Assembly (NCBI RefSeq): GCF_018555435.2
Contig: NZ_JAFEJT020000018.1
Span: 1-51,095, forward strand
Direction of reading: 5' to 3'
Length of the DNA stretch: 51,095 nt
From: Bifidobacterium amazonense
GTDB taxonomy: Bacteria > Actinomycetota > Actinomycetes > Actinomycetales > Bifidobacteriaceae
A program made the translations under genes and the position numbers. The notes under the pieces were generated by a model that was not told the DNA's origin, did not search any database, and saw nothing but the letters and a program-made list of their open reading frames with translations. Below are positions 1 to 7,950 of this stretch, piece after piece. Position 1 is the stretch's first letter. Each line of letters starts with the position of its first letter.

Positions 1-150
1 CATCGGCGTCTGTTCGGCGGCGAGGCCGACGCCCTTGAGACTCCAAATGTCATGATGGTTGACGGTGGCGGCCTTGACGGACACGCTCGACCAGTACGGG
101 CGGGGTTCGGGTTCGGGCCGCTCCCCCCCCCCATTGCCTGATGAGTGCAT
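1..150 (-). CDS. N-terminal part of a zinc-type (MDR) alcohol dehydrogenase, 5'-shortened and cut by the window edge
   Basis: The minus strand is open for 50 codons from an ATG at 150 to the window edge. Residues about 22-50 (VSVKAATVNHHDIWSLKGVG and following AAEQTPM) match what I recall of the N-terminal GroES-like part of MDR alcohol dehydrogenases, where a VNHHDLW-type stretch is typical. Family members usually carry about 20 more residues (an MRA... strand) before the ERPEPEP segment. Here that part is replaced by a short MHSSGNGGG stretch running straight out of the esterase stop codon (TAATG overlap) and through a run of ten G. The gene may therefore be a 5'-deleted remnant, or may start at ATG150 by coupling to the esterase. 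No Shine-Dalgarno is visible before ATG150. Confidence 0.5.
   Translation of the reverse strand, partial: MHSSGNGGGERPEPEPRPYWSSVSVKAATVNHHDIWSLKGVGLAAEQTPM
123..132. repeat. Homopolymer of ten C (G10 on the minus strand)
   Basis: Ten consecutive C at 123-132 lie inside the first nine codons of the minus-strand alcohol dehydrogenase reading frame. A change of one base would shift that frame. It could be a slippage-prone contingency tract or an assembly error. Confidence 0.8.
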
Positions 151-1592
151 TATGCTGGCAAGAGAGCAGGAGTGCTGTTCGCGCCGAGTGGCTCCATCCC
201 GGATTCGCGGCCGAAGCGCATGGCCTGCGGGCGCGCCGGGTCGAACGCGTCCCAGTGGGGCAGCGGTTTGCCGCCCCGGCCTTCGCCGTTCGGGTCTCCG
301 GCGCGGATGAAGTTCGCCCAGCAGTCGCACATCGTCTCCGACAGCTCGTAATGCCAGCCGGAGAACGGCCTCCAGCAGGTGTGCAGCGAGTTGAACGTGA
401 ACCACAGGTCGGAGGAGTGGAACGCGCCGGCGTCGTCGCCGGGCATCTGTACGTCGAACCGGTAGAAGAAGGGGGCCGGATTGCCGGCCTCGATCCAGGC
501 TTTCGCCAGCCTGATGTTGCCCAGCTCGCCTTCCGGCACGGGCGTGCCGCCCGGTCCGGGAACGGTGAACTCGCCGGTGGTGTTGCCGACCAGCAGTTCG
601 CGGCGGTCGCGGCGTCCGTCGCGCAACAGGCTCGCGCCGTACTGGCCGGTGAGGAAGCGGCCGTCGATGCAGGGGATCCAGTTGACCAGCATCGGCCATT
701 CGCCCTCCCGGCCGGAATCGGGCGGCACCGGGAACTCGCATGCGGCGTCGAGCAGTTCGGATGCGGGAATCGCGCGGGCCTCGTCGATCGATCCGACGCC
801 GAGCGAGGAGAGGAAGCGCTCGCCGTTGCGCTGCGATTCGGCCAGCGACCACAGGTGCTCGTTGAAGACGCCGAGTCCGCCGCCGGACTGCATGATCGCG
901 CGCCGGAACAGGCCGTCCGACGTGGCCGACGCGCATTGCGCCAGCACGCTGGCCGAGCCTGCGGACTGACCGGCGACGGTGATGTTGCCGGGGTCGCCGC
1001 CGAAGACATCGATGTTGTGCTTCACCCACGCGATGGCGGCCTGCTGGTCGAGCATGCCGAAGTTCGCGGTCGGATCGGTGGGATGCCGCAGATCGGGATG
1101 CGTGAAGAACCCGAATACGTTGAGACGGTAGGACACGGTCACCACGACGATGCCGCGACGCGCGAGCGACGCGCCGTCGAACTCCTTCTCCGACGTGGTG
1201 CCGCACTGGTAGGCACCGCCGTAGATCCACACCAGCACCGGCAGGCGCGGGCTGGCGCCGCCGGGGAACCCCGCTTCGCCGCCGGAGCCGCGCAATGCGG
1301 GTGTCCAGATGTTCAGGTACAGCGAGTCCTCGGATCGCGGGGTCGCCGGGTCGACCGCCCATTCGCGGCCGTAGAACTCGTCCGGCCGGCTCATCGGCTG
1401 CATGCCGATCGGCGCGAAATCATGTGTGCGCAACACGCCGTCCCACGGGCTGAGCGGCTGCGGGGCGCGCCAGCGCAGCCTGCCGACCGGGGGAGCGGCG
1501 AACGGCACGCCGCGGAACGCGGTGACGTTCGGATCCTCCAGGGCGAGGCCTTCGACGGCCCCGTATCGGGTGATGACTTGTCTTGATACCAT
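150..1592 (-). CDS. Type B carboxylesterase (para-nitrobenzyl esterase-like)
   Basis: This 480-residue alpha/beta-hydrolase would cleave carboxylic esters in the cytoplasm; no signal peptide is seen. The nucleophile elbow GQSAGSAS places the catalytic serine at residue 210, and the SEDSLYLNIW block and the oxyanion segment VWIYGGAYQCG are typical of the family. The start ATG at 1592 has an AAAGGAG site five bases upstream. In this setting it could remove acetyl or other acyl groups from imported xylo-oligosaccharides, but that is inference from neighbours. It is transcribed away from the first LacI gene, and the 284-bp gap between them contains palindromes. Its stop codon overlaps the start of the truncated dehydrogenase frame downstream. 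Confidence 0.85.
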   Translation of the reverse strand: MVSRQVITRYGAVEGLALEDPNVTAFRGVPFAAPPVGRLRWRAPQPLSPWDGVLRTHDFAPIGMQPMSRPDEFYGREWAVDPATPRSEDSLYLNIWTPALRGSGGEAGFPGGASPRLPVLVWIYGGAYQCGTTSEKEFDGASLARRGIVVVTVSYRLNVFGFFTHPDLRHPTDPTANFGMLDQQAAIAWVKHNIDVFGGDPGNITVAGQSAGSASVLAQCASATSDGLFRRAIMQSGGGLGVFNEHLWSLAESQRNGERFLSSLGVGSIDEARAIPASELLDAACEFPVPPDSGREGEWPMLVNWIPCIDGRFLTGQYGASLLRDGRRDRRELLVGNTTGEFTVPGPGGTPVPEGELGNIRLAKAWIEAGNPAPFFYRFDVQMPGDDAGAFHSSDLWFTFNSLHTCWRPFSGWHYELSETMCDCWANFIRAGDPNGEGRGGKPLPHWDAFDPARPQAMRFGRESGMEPLGANSTPALLPA

Positions 1593-1876
1593 GGTGCTCC
1601 TTTGCCTTGGTCGGGGCGGGCCTGGCGGCCGGCGGCGAGAATCTCCGTCAGTGGAGGTTCTCTTCTGAGATCTTTTTCCCGGATGTCGGTCCGCTGATAA
1701 AAGTTTTCTATAGATCTTAGAAAAATATCGACAAGGAAAATGCTAGCAGAAGAGTCTTCTATGTCAAGACTGATGCATGTTTGTATGTTTGGCTGAAATA
1801 TAAAGGATTATCTGACTGATCGTGCAGTTCGGTTATACTGAAAAGAGAACGAAAATTTTCTATTTCTGAGGTAGAT
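1593..1876. promoter_or_regulatory. Divergent regulatory region between the esterase and the first LacI gene
   Basis: This gap is AT-rich compared with its surroundings. It holds a 21-nt palindrome at 1704-1724 (TTTTCTA, 7 nt, TAGAAAA), a -10-like TATACT at 1834-1839 for the rightward lacI gene, and a 10-nt perfect palindrome GAAAATTTTC at 1851-1860 just before its ribosome binding site. These are plausible operator sites for the LacI proteins encoded next door. Confidence 0.5.
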
Positions 1877-2899
1877 ATGGCGGATAACACAGAGCGAAAA
1901 GTCACGCTGGCCGAAATTGCCCGACGCTCGGGCGTGTCGATCGCTGCGGTATCCAAGGTGATCAATGGACGCGATGGGGTTTCGGATGCCACGCGGCAGA
2001 ACGTCGAGAAGGTGCTGGAGCAGGTCGGGTATCGCCGCAAGAGGCAACTCGACGCGAAGATGTCGTCCACGGTCGAGCTGATATTGCCATATGGCGATGG
2101 CAATGGCGTCATCGAGTTTCTCCGCGGCGCGACATCGCAGGCCAACGCGATGGGTGCGGTCGTGACGGTCAGCGAGACGAAGCCGGGGGCGGACCGATAT
2201 GAATTGTTCCTGCAAATCTTGCGGCGCAATCCGTTGGGTGTAATCGTGAATCTCCCTGACGTCACCGACAAGGAACGCAAGCTGTTCCGCTCGCGATCGA
2301 TTCCTTTCGTTATCGTTGATCTGAATCGTGGCACCAGTGACGAAGCGCTCTCCATCGGTGTCGACAACTGGACCGGAGGCCTGATTGCGGGGCGGCATCT
2401 CATCGAGTTGGGGCATCGACGAATCGCGGCCGTGTCGGGACCCGAGGACTCCGAATCGTCCGCTGCCCGTATGGCCGGATTGAGCATGGCTCTTCGGGAG
2501 GCGGGGATATCGATTGACCCGGCATTGGTGTGGACGGGTGATTTCTTGTCGGAGGCCGGCGTCGATGCGACCATGCATTTTATGCAAATGTCGGAACCGC
2601 CGACCGCCATTTTCGGATTCAATGATTTGACCGCGATCGGCGTACTGCGTGCCGCGGCCCATCTGCGGGTGTTGGTGCCGGAGGAGCTCTCAGTCATCGG
2701 CTTCGATGATGTATTCCCAGTGGCGGGGCTGGGCTTGACTACGGTCCATCAGCCGTTCTTGGATATCGCGCGGGAATCAGTCAAAATGATCATGAACGCG
2801 AAGGCCCAGCAGGACGAAGGTCGTCATATCGCGGATCGTCGTATCGTCATGACTCCGAGACTCGAGGTGCGTCAGACCACTGGCGTACCTCGGTCCTGA
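1877..2899 (+). CDS. LacI-family transcriptional regulator
   Basis: The protein has 340 residues. An N-terminal LacI helix-turn-helix lies at about residues 9-33 (VTLAEIARRSGVSIAAVSKV) followed by the hinge, then a periplasmic-binding-protein-like sensor domain to about residue 330 with the family segments VDNWTGG, GHRRIAAVSGP and ELSVIGFDDV. A GAGG site precedes the ATG. It probably represses the adjacent esterase or transporter operon in the absence of a sugar ligand. It converges on a second LacI gene with only five bases between the stop codons. The two proteins share layout and several stretches, so they look like diverged paralogues. Confidence 0.92.
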   Translation: MADNTERKVTLAEIARRSGVSIAAVSKVINGRDGVSDATRQNVEKVLEQVGYRRKRQLDAKMSSTVELILPYGDGNGVIEFLRGATSQANAMGAVVTVSETKPGADRYELFLQILRRNPLGVIVNLPDVTDKERKLFRSRSIPFVIVDLNRGTSDEALSIGVDNWTGGLIAGRHLIELGHRRIAAVSGPEDSESSAARMAGLSMALREAGISIDPALVWTGDFLSEAGVDATMHFMQMSEPPTAIFGFNDLTAIGVLRAAAHLRVLVPEELSVIGFDDVFPVAGLGLTTVHQPFLDIARESVKMIMNAKAQQDEGRHIADRRIVMTPRLEVRQTTGVPRS

Positions 2900-2904
2900 A
2901 CGAA

Positions 2905-3948
2905 TCATTCGTCGGGCGATGGCGCGGTGCTGCCTCTGACGATCAGGGTCGTGGGCAGCGTCAGATTGGTCATCAGCGTATCCCTCTCGTCCCAGCGCAG
3001 CAGCAGATCAACCGCTTCCGACGACATTTCGCGAATGGGCTGGCGTACCGTGGTCAGCGGCGGGCCCATGTATGCCGAAGTCTGCACATCGTCGAATCCG
3101 ATGACCGACAGATCGTCGGGAATGCGCAGGTTGAACGTGTGTGCGGCGTCGTATACGCCCATGGCCTCCAAGTCGTTGCCGGCGACGATTGCGGTGGGGC
3201 GCGGTGTGCGTTTGAGGAGCTTCATTGCCAGGTCGCGCCCGCATGTTGTGGTGAAATCTCCTTCCATGATCATCGATTCGTCGACTGCCAGTCCTCGCTC
3301 CGCCATCGCGGCCAGATGTCCTGCCAGCCGTGCCTGCGAGCACAGCATGGACGAGGGGCCGGTGATGACCCCGATGTTCGTGTGGCCGAGATCCAGCAGA
3401 TGCCGGGTGCCTGCAAGTCCGCCGCTCCAGTTGTCGGCTCGGATAGAGGCCGAATCCGGATCGGGGTCTCCCGAAGGGTCGAGCAGCACGTAGGGGATGT
3501 TTCTGGCGGTCAGCCGTTGCGCCGCGTCCTTGGTCAGATCGCTGAGTACCAGAATCACGCCTATGGGATTGCGCTCCACGCAAGCATCCACCCAGAACGA
3601 AGGATCATCGCTGACTCCTCGGGTCTCCGTGATCACCACGCCGAGACGATGCTTGCGGGCGGATCGCTCCACGCCGATGATGACCTCCAGCCCCCATACG
3701 TTGTCGAGACGTTCCAATACCACATCGATCAGCGGAGAGGTCGTAGATCGGCTTTTCGCATAGTTCATCGCGTCAAGCGCAGCCTGTACGCGACTTCTGG
3801 TGGAGTCGGCCACATCGGGTTTTCCGTTGATCACTTTGGACACCGTCGCCACGGAGACGTCCAGCTGGCTGGCGACTTCGGTCAGCGTCGGGCGTCTCTT
3901 CGAACGTGCTGGGCTTGTGAACTGTCTGATGTGTGTGTGATATGGCAT
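2905..3948 (-). CDS. LacI-family transcriptional regulator
   Basis: This 347-residue regulator has the DNA-binding motif PTLTEVASQLDVSVATVSKV near residues 20-40 and a sugar-binding core ending in VRQPIREMSSEAVDLLL. The frame is open upstream to 4062. I chose the ATG at 3948 because GAGG lies nine bases before it, whereas the upstream ATG codons lack a site and would add residues unlike a LacI N-terminus. It is divergent from the solute-binding-protein operon, whose promoter is flanked by palindromes, so it is the best candidate for that operon's repressor. The ligand is unknown; xylo-oligosaccharide is a guess from the neighbouring genes. Confidence 0.9.
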   Translation of the reverse strand: MPYHTHIRQFTSPARSKRRPTLTEVASQLDVSVATVSKVINGKPDVADSTRSRVQAALDAMNYAKSRSTTSPLIDVVLERLDNVWGLEVIIGVERSARKHRLGVVITETRGVSDDPSFWVDACVERNPIGVILVLSDLTKDAAQRLTARNIPYVLLDPSGDPDPDSASIRADNWSGGLAGTRHLLDLGHTNIGVITGPSSMLCSQARLAGHLAAMAERGLAVDESMIMEGDFTTTCGRDLAMKLLKRTPRPTAIVAGNDLEAMGVYDAAHTFNLRIPDDLSVIGFDDVQTSAYMGPPLTTVRQPIREMSSEAVDLLLRWDERDTLMTNLTLPTTLIVRGSTAPSPDE

Positions 3949-4097
3949 GCTGCACATCCTCGTTGAGATAAAATTTTCGAAAAAACTTCTAAAAAGAATT
4001 ATACACAAAAGTTGTTGTTTGTGGTGTCTAAGGCGACGGCTTCGATGTTTTAGTGTTGCCATAAACGGCTATTTTTCAATGTTTTAAGGTTTTGATC

Positions 4098-4119
4098 TTC
4101 TCGGAAAAAGTTTCGAGAA
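4098..4119. promoter_or_regulatory. Upstream operator-like palindrome
   Basis: A 22-nt inverted repeat with arms TTCTCG and CGAGAA continuing into A/T pairs. It lies 17 bases upstream of the -35 element. Its centre is 74 bp, close to seven helical turns, from the centre of the second palindrome at 4173-4192, with which it shares the half-site CGAGAAC. This suits looping by a LacI dimer or tetramer. Confidence 0.5.
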
Positions 4120-4136
4120 CAGCGTTTTGTGACTGT

Positions 4137-4166
4137 TTGACGAATATGTTGGTTGAGCTGTATAAA
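4137..4166 (+). promoter_or_regulatory. Promoter of the binding-protein operon
   Basis: A -35 TTGACG (4137-4142), an 18-bp spacer and a -10 TATAAA (4161-4166) form a good housekeeping-type promoter. Transcription would start near 4173. Confidence 0.6.
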
Positions 4167-4172
4167 TGAATT

Positions 4173-4192
4173 GTTCTTGAGATATCGAGAAC
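4173..4192. promoter_or_regulatory. Operator-like palindrome over the transcription start
   Basis: GTTCTTGAGATATCGAGAAC pairs at eight of ten positions, counting one wobble. It sits directly downstream of the -10 element, the classic position for a LacI-type repressor. Confidence 0.55.
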
Positions 4193-4224
4193 AGGGGGAA
4201 AATTTTCGCACAAAGGAGAGTGCA

Positions 4225-5850
4225 ATGACACGACGAAGTGGCAAAGCCCGGATGATCACTGTTATGGCAGCGAGCGTCGCCGTCCTCACCGTTCTGGCCG
4301 GATGCGGGCCGGATTCCGAAAGCAACGGCGAGCGCCTCGCCTCGGACGGCAAACCGGAAGTGGAGATTCAAGTCCTCAAGTGGGATAACCAGGCGGCCAT
4401 GAAGGACATGAAATGGACCGACGAACTGGAATCGGCCTGCGATTGCCATATCACTTGGAAGGAAGTCTCCACCACCGCTTGGGAGCAGCAGAAAGCGACC
4501 GCTCTCGCCGCCGGCGACGTCGCCGACATCTCTATCAACGGCCTGTATTACTCCGATGCGGTAAGCCAGTACCCGTATTTCGAGGATCTCAGCCAGCATC
4601 TCGATCAAATGCCCAACGTCAAGAAGATGCTTGACGAACAGCCTACGCTTAAGAAATGGGTAACCGATCTTGAAGGTCACATCTATGTGATGGGCCAGAG
4701 TAATGTGCAGGGTGGCATGTCCGTGCATCGCCGTGTGATCAATAAGACTTGGCTCGACAAGCTCGGACTCGCCATGCCGACCACATGGGATGAGCTGATC
4801 GACGTGCTTGAGAAGTTCAAGACCGAAGATCCGAACGGTAACGGCAAGGCCGATGAAATCCCGATGGATATCCGTAAGTTCGCCACCACATCCTATCGCT
4901 GGTGGGATCCGTTCGTCATCATGAACGATACCGGTATCCCGACTTCGTTCAACACCGCTCCCGGTCAGGAAGGCGTCTATGTCGAGAACGGCACGGTGAA
5001 GGCGTGGCTGACCGACGACCGTTATAAGGCCGCCATCGAGTTCTATCACAAGCTCATGAGCAAGGGGTTGCTGCCCGCCGACGCACTCACCCACGAGGAC
5101 TCCTCCTATGATTCCGAGAAACAGGGTGAGGGTACGACCGCATCCGTCGGCGTCGCCATCGAATCGAACGCTTACTCGATGGGCAGCGACATCGCCGACC
5201 AGTATGTCGCGCTCGGACCGCTGAAGTACGATCCGTCCATGTCAGATGACGACCTCGTGTGGGACACCTCGCTGCAGGCATCCAAGTACGGCCAAGGCAC
5301 ATTGGCTGTCGCCAAGGACGCACCTAATAAGGAGGCCATCTGGAAGATCATCGACAAGATGTACAGCACTGATATGGCGGTGCAGATCAGCTACGGCACC
5401 GACTATATCAAGAAGACCGGCGACAATGAGTACACGGTCGATCCGTCCCGGTATGACGCCAATCTCAAGATCGCGCCGACCATCAACATGACCACCTACA
5501 TCCCCGACGACATTACGATCAAGGGCGATGTGGACGTGGACCGCAATAAAGCCGTTGACGCTCCCTTCGAGGCGGCACAGCGTCATGTCAACGAGAAGAG
5601 CTATATGCCGGTCTATGTGAAGATGAACACCGAGGACGGCACCACACTGAGCAACCTGTACAACCGCGTGATGACCTACGTCATGACCACCACCGGCAAC
5701 TGGATCCAGAATGGTGGCATCGAAGACGGATGGGATGACTATGTCAAGCAGGTCAAGGCTGCCGGCCTTGACGAGATACTCAGCCTGTGGCAGAAGGCAT
5801 ACGATGATCAGGTGACCGATCCGCTGCCGCTGTTCTCGGACGAAAAGTAA
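4225..5850 (+). CDS. ABC transporter extracellular solute-binding lipoprotein
   Basis: The 541-residue protein begins with a lipoprotein signal peptide and the lipobox LAGC, so Cys27 would be lipid-anchored at the outer face of the membrane. The rest resembles large family-1 oligosaccharide-binding proteins of the LplA/YtcQ kind. The frame is open from 4153, but ATG4225 has AAAGGAG at the right distance and makes a clean signal peptide. It leads an operon with two permeases of the LplB and YtcP types, which in this family carry oligosaccharides. The substrate is probably xylo-oligosaccharides, by context. Codon use is less GC-rich than in the glycosidase genes after 7950. A hairpin after the gene may lower expression of the permeases relative to the binding protein. 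Confidence 0.9.
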   Translation: MTRRSGKARMITVMAASVAVLTVLAGCGPDSESNGERLASDGKPEVEIQVLKWDNQAAMKDMKWTDELESACDCHITWKEVSTTAWEQQKATALAAGDVADISINGLYYSDAVSQYPYFEDLSQHLDQMPNVKKMLDEQPTLKKWVTDLEGHIYVMGQSNVQGGMSVHRRVINKTWLDKLGLAMPTTWDELIDVLEKFKTEDPNGNGKADEIPMDIRKFATTSYRWWDPFVIMNDTGIPTSFNTAPGQEGVYVENGTVKAWLTDDRYKAAIEFYHKLMSKGLLPADALTHEDSSYDSEKQGEGTTASVGVAIESNAYSMGSDIADQYVALGPLKYDPSMSDDDLVWDTSLQASKYGQGTLAVAKDAPNKEAIWKIIDKMYSTDMAVQISYGTDYIKKTGDNEYTVDPSRYDANLKIAPTINMTTYIPDDITIKGDVDVDRNKAVDAPFEAAQRHVNEKSYMPVYVKMNTEDGTTLSNLYNRVMTYVMTTTGNWIQNGGIEDGWDDYVKQVKAAGLDEILSLWQKAYDDQVTDPLPLFSDEK

Positions 5851-5875
5851 CGCCGATACGGCATTGCATATACGC

Positions 5876-5914
5876 TGCGGAGATGCTTGACGGCGCAGTC
5901 GTCACATCTCTGCG
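5876..5914 (+). terminator. Intra-operon hairpin after the binding-protein gene
   Basis: TGCGGAGATG pairs with CATCTCTGCG across a 19-nt loop, and there is no T tract. It may be an mRNA stabiliser or partial terminator that keeps the binding protein in excess over the permeases. Confidence 0.4.
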
Positions 5915-5964
5915 GCCATCTCCCGATCGAATTGACAACTTCTTGTAAATAAGAAAGACCCGCT

Positions 5965-6948
5965 ATGAGAAAGACCGCGCAGCGTGGCGCACAAGTCGTC
6001 ACAACCCTTTCATCCTCCATTCCAGACAACATCGCCATCCAGCGAAGTCAGCCCCTGCCTGTGCGATTGGCGCGACACTTCCAACGATTCTGGCAGATCT
6101 GGCTGATGATTCTGCCCGGCTGCTGTTTCGTGCTGTTCTTCTCGTACGTACCGATGTGGGGTATTCAGCTCGCCTTCCGCGACTTCGACCCTCGCAAGGG
6201 TATCACCGGCGGCAAGTTCGTTGGATTCAAATACTTCAACCAGTTCTTCACCGACCCGAATTTCACCGCGGTCATCACCAACACCGTGCGCATCAGTTTG
6301 TGGACACTGGTCATGGGCTTCATTTTCCCTGTCATCCTCGCATTGATGATCAATCAGGTATCCAATGCCAAGGTCAAAGGCTTCATTCAGACGGTCACCT
6401 ACATGCCGCATTTCATTTCGACAGTGGTCATCGTCTCTATGCTCAACATCCTGCTCACTCCGAACACCGGCATCATCGGCCGGTTCTTCCCCGACCATAG
6501 TCTGATGGGCGAGCCCAAGGCGTTCACGGCACTGTACTGGATCAGCGAGGTCTGGCAACATGTCGGCTGGAACTCGATCATCTATCTGGCTGCCTTGTCC
6601 GGAGTGAATACCGCGCTGTACGAGGCCGCGAAAATCGATGGTGCCGGCCGTCTCCAGCTCATTCGCCACGTCGACATACCCACCATCCTGCCGACGATGG
6701 GCATCCTGCTGATCATGAACATGGGTTCCGTGCTTTCCGTGGGATTCGAGAAAGTCTACCTCATGCAGAACGTGCTCAACCAGCCAGCATCTGAAGTCAT
6801 TGCAACGTTCACGTACAAGATCGGTATCCAGCAGAGCCAGTTCTCCTACTCGACGGCTATCGGTCTGTTCAATACGGTTATCAACTTCATTTTCCTGGTC
6901 TTGGCGAACTTCATCGCCAAGAGGACTTCAGAAACCAGCATCTTCTAA
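5965..6948 (+). CDS. ABC transporter permease, LplB type
   Basis: A 327-residue inner-membrane protein. A hydrophilic N-terminal tail of about 35 residues precedes six predicted helices. The cytoplasmic EAA loop reads EAAKIDGAGRLQLIRHVDIP, which docks the ATPase. The segment YVPMWGIQLAFRDFDPRKGI is typical of COG4209-type permeases paired with LplA-like binding proteins. The ribosome site before ATG5965 (AAGAAAG) is weak, and no better start is seen. The gene lies 13 bp before the partner permease. No ATP-binding subunit is encoded nearby, so the pair probably uses a shared MsmK/MsmX-like ATPase from elsewhere in the genome. Confidence 0.92.
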   Translation: MRKTAQRGAQVVTTLSSSIPDNIAIQRSQPLPVRLARHFQRFWQIWLMILPGCCFVLFFSYVPMWGIQLAFRDFDPRKGITGGKFVGFKYFNQFFTDPNFTAVITNTVRISLWTLVMGFIFPVILALMINQVSNAKVKGFIQTVTYMPHFISTVVIVSMLNILLTPNTGIIGRFFPDHSLMGEPKAFTALYWISEVWQHVGWNSIIYLAALSGVNTALYEAAKIDGAGRLQLIRHVDIPTILPTMGILLIMNMGSVLSVGFEKVYLMQNVLNQPASEVIATFTYKIGIQQSQFSYSTAIGLFNTVINFIFLVLANFIAKRTSETSIF

Positions 6949-6961
6949 AAAGGAACCTATC

Positions 6962-7927
6962 GTGAGCGCTCAAGCAATGCAAGCATCCGTGGCACCTGCG
7001 GCCAAGATTTCGCCGTCAGATATCCCGTGGAACAAACATGTCCGTCAGAAGCAGACGATTTCCGATTGGATCGTCAATATCGCCATCGCCGTGCTGATAG
7101 TCGCGGTGATCCTCGCAATCCTCTATCCGTTATGGTTCATCATCATTGCGTCCATCTCCGATCCAAAACTCGTGGCTACCGGCAAGGTGCTATTGCTGCC
7201 ACGAGGTGTGCAAATGGGCGGGTATCAGCGCATTTTTGAAGATGCCCGCATCTGGACCGGCTACCGTAACACGATCATCTATTCGTTCATCGGCACCGCG
7301 CTGAACATGGCGATCACATTGCCGATGGCATTTGGTCTGTCCCGCCGCGAATTCAAGCCACGTCGTCTGATCCTGTTCCTTCTCACGTTCACAATGTTCT
7401 TCTCTGGCGGTCTGATTCCCAGCTACCTGCTGTACAAGCAGGTTGGTCTGCTTGACTCCATGTGGGTGTTCATCCTGCCGGGCGCGCTGTCCGTATGGAA
7501 CCTCATCATCGCCCGTTCGTTCTTCGAGAACTCGATCCCCGAAGACCTGCACGACGCAGCACAGATCGACGGTCTGGGATACTTCGGATACTTCTGGAAG
7601 ATCGTGCTTCCGTTAAGCTCGGCTATCATCGCCGTGATCGCGTTGTACTACTTCGTCGGCCATTGGAACGACTACTTCACGGGCCTTATCTACATACGAA
7701 CCACCAACAAACAGCCGTTGCAGGTGGTATTGCAGTCCATCCTGCTGTCGAACCAGTCCGCGCAGAACACCGCCACTTTCGGTGACACCGCCCAGCAGGC
7801 CCGTCAGGTCGCCGACCAGATCAAGTACGGCGTGATCATCGTCTCCACTCTTCCGCTGCTGATCCTGTACCCCTTCCTGCAGAAGTACTTCAACAAGGGC
7901 GTCATGATCGGCGCCGTGAAGGGCTGA
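6962..7927 (+). CDS. ABC transporter permease, YtcP type
   Basis: This 321-residue membrane protein is the second permease. It has about six helices and an EAA-like loop, HDAAQIDGLGYFGYFWKIVL. It ends in the FLQKYFNKGVMIGAVKG tail typical of COG0395-type permeases of this transporter class. I chose GTG6962 as the start because AAAGGAA lies six bases before it; the frame is open upstream, but only as a shadow of the first permease. It is followed after 23 bp by the GH3 gene, which may be in the same operon. The shift to higher GC begins here. Confidence 0.92.
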   Translation: MSAQAMQASVAPAAKISPSDIPWNKHVRQKQTISDWIVNIAIAVLIVAVILAILYPLWFIIIASISDPKLVATGKVLLLPRGVQMGGYQRIFEDARIWTGYRNTIIYSFIGTALNMAITLPMAFGLSRREFKPRRLILFLLTFTMFFSGGLIPSYLLYKQVGLLDSMWVFILPGALSVWNLIIARSFFENSIPEDLHDAAQIDGLGYFGYFWKIVLPLSSAIIAVIALYYFVGHWNDYFTGLIYIRTTNKQPLQVVLQSILLSNQSAQNTATFGDTAQQARQVADQIKYGVIIVSTLPLLILYPFLQKYFNKGVMIGAVKG

Positions 7928-7950
7928 CCCACTCGTAAAGGACCGACACC

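Larger units (their letters stand above)
3949..4224. promoter_or_regulatory. Divergent promoter region of lacI and the ABC transporter operon
   Basis: An AT-rich 276-bp gap. Besides the sites listed separately it holds TTTTCGAAAA at 3974-3983, a perfect palindrome with a central CG as in many LacI operators, 25 bases before the lacI start. GAAAATTTTC at 4198-4207, between the second operator and the ribosome binding site of the lipoprotein gene, is identical to the site at 1851-1860. Confidence 0.5.
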
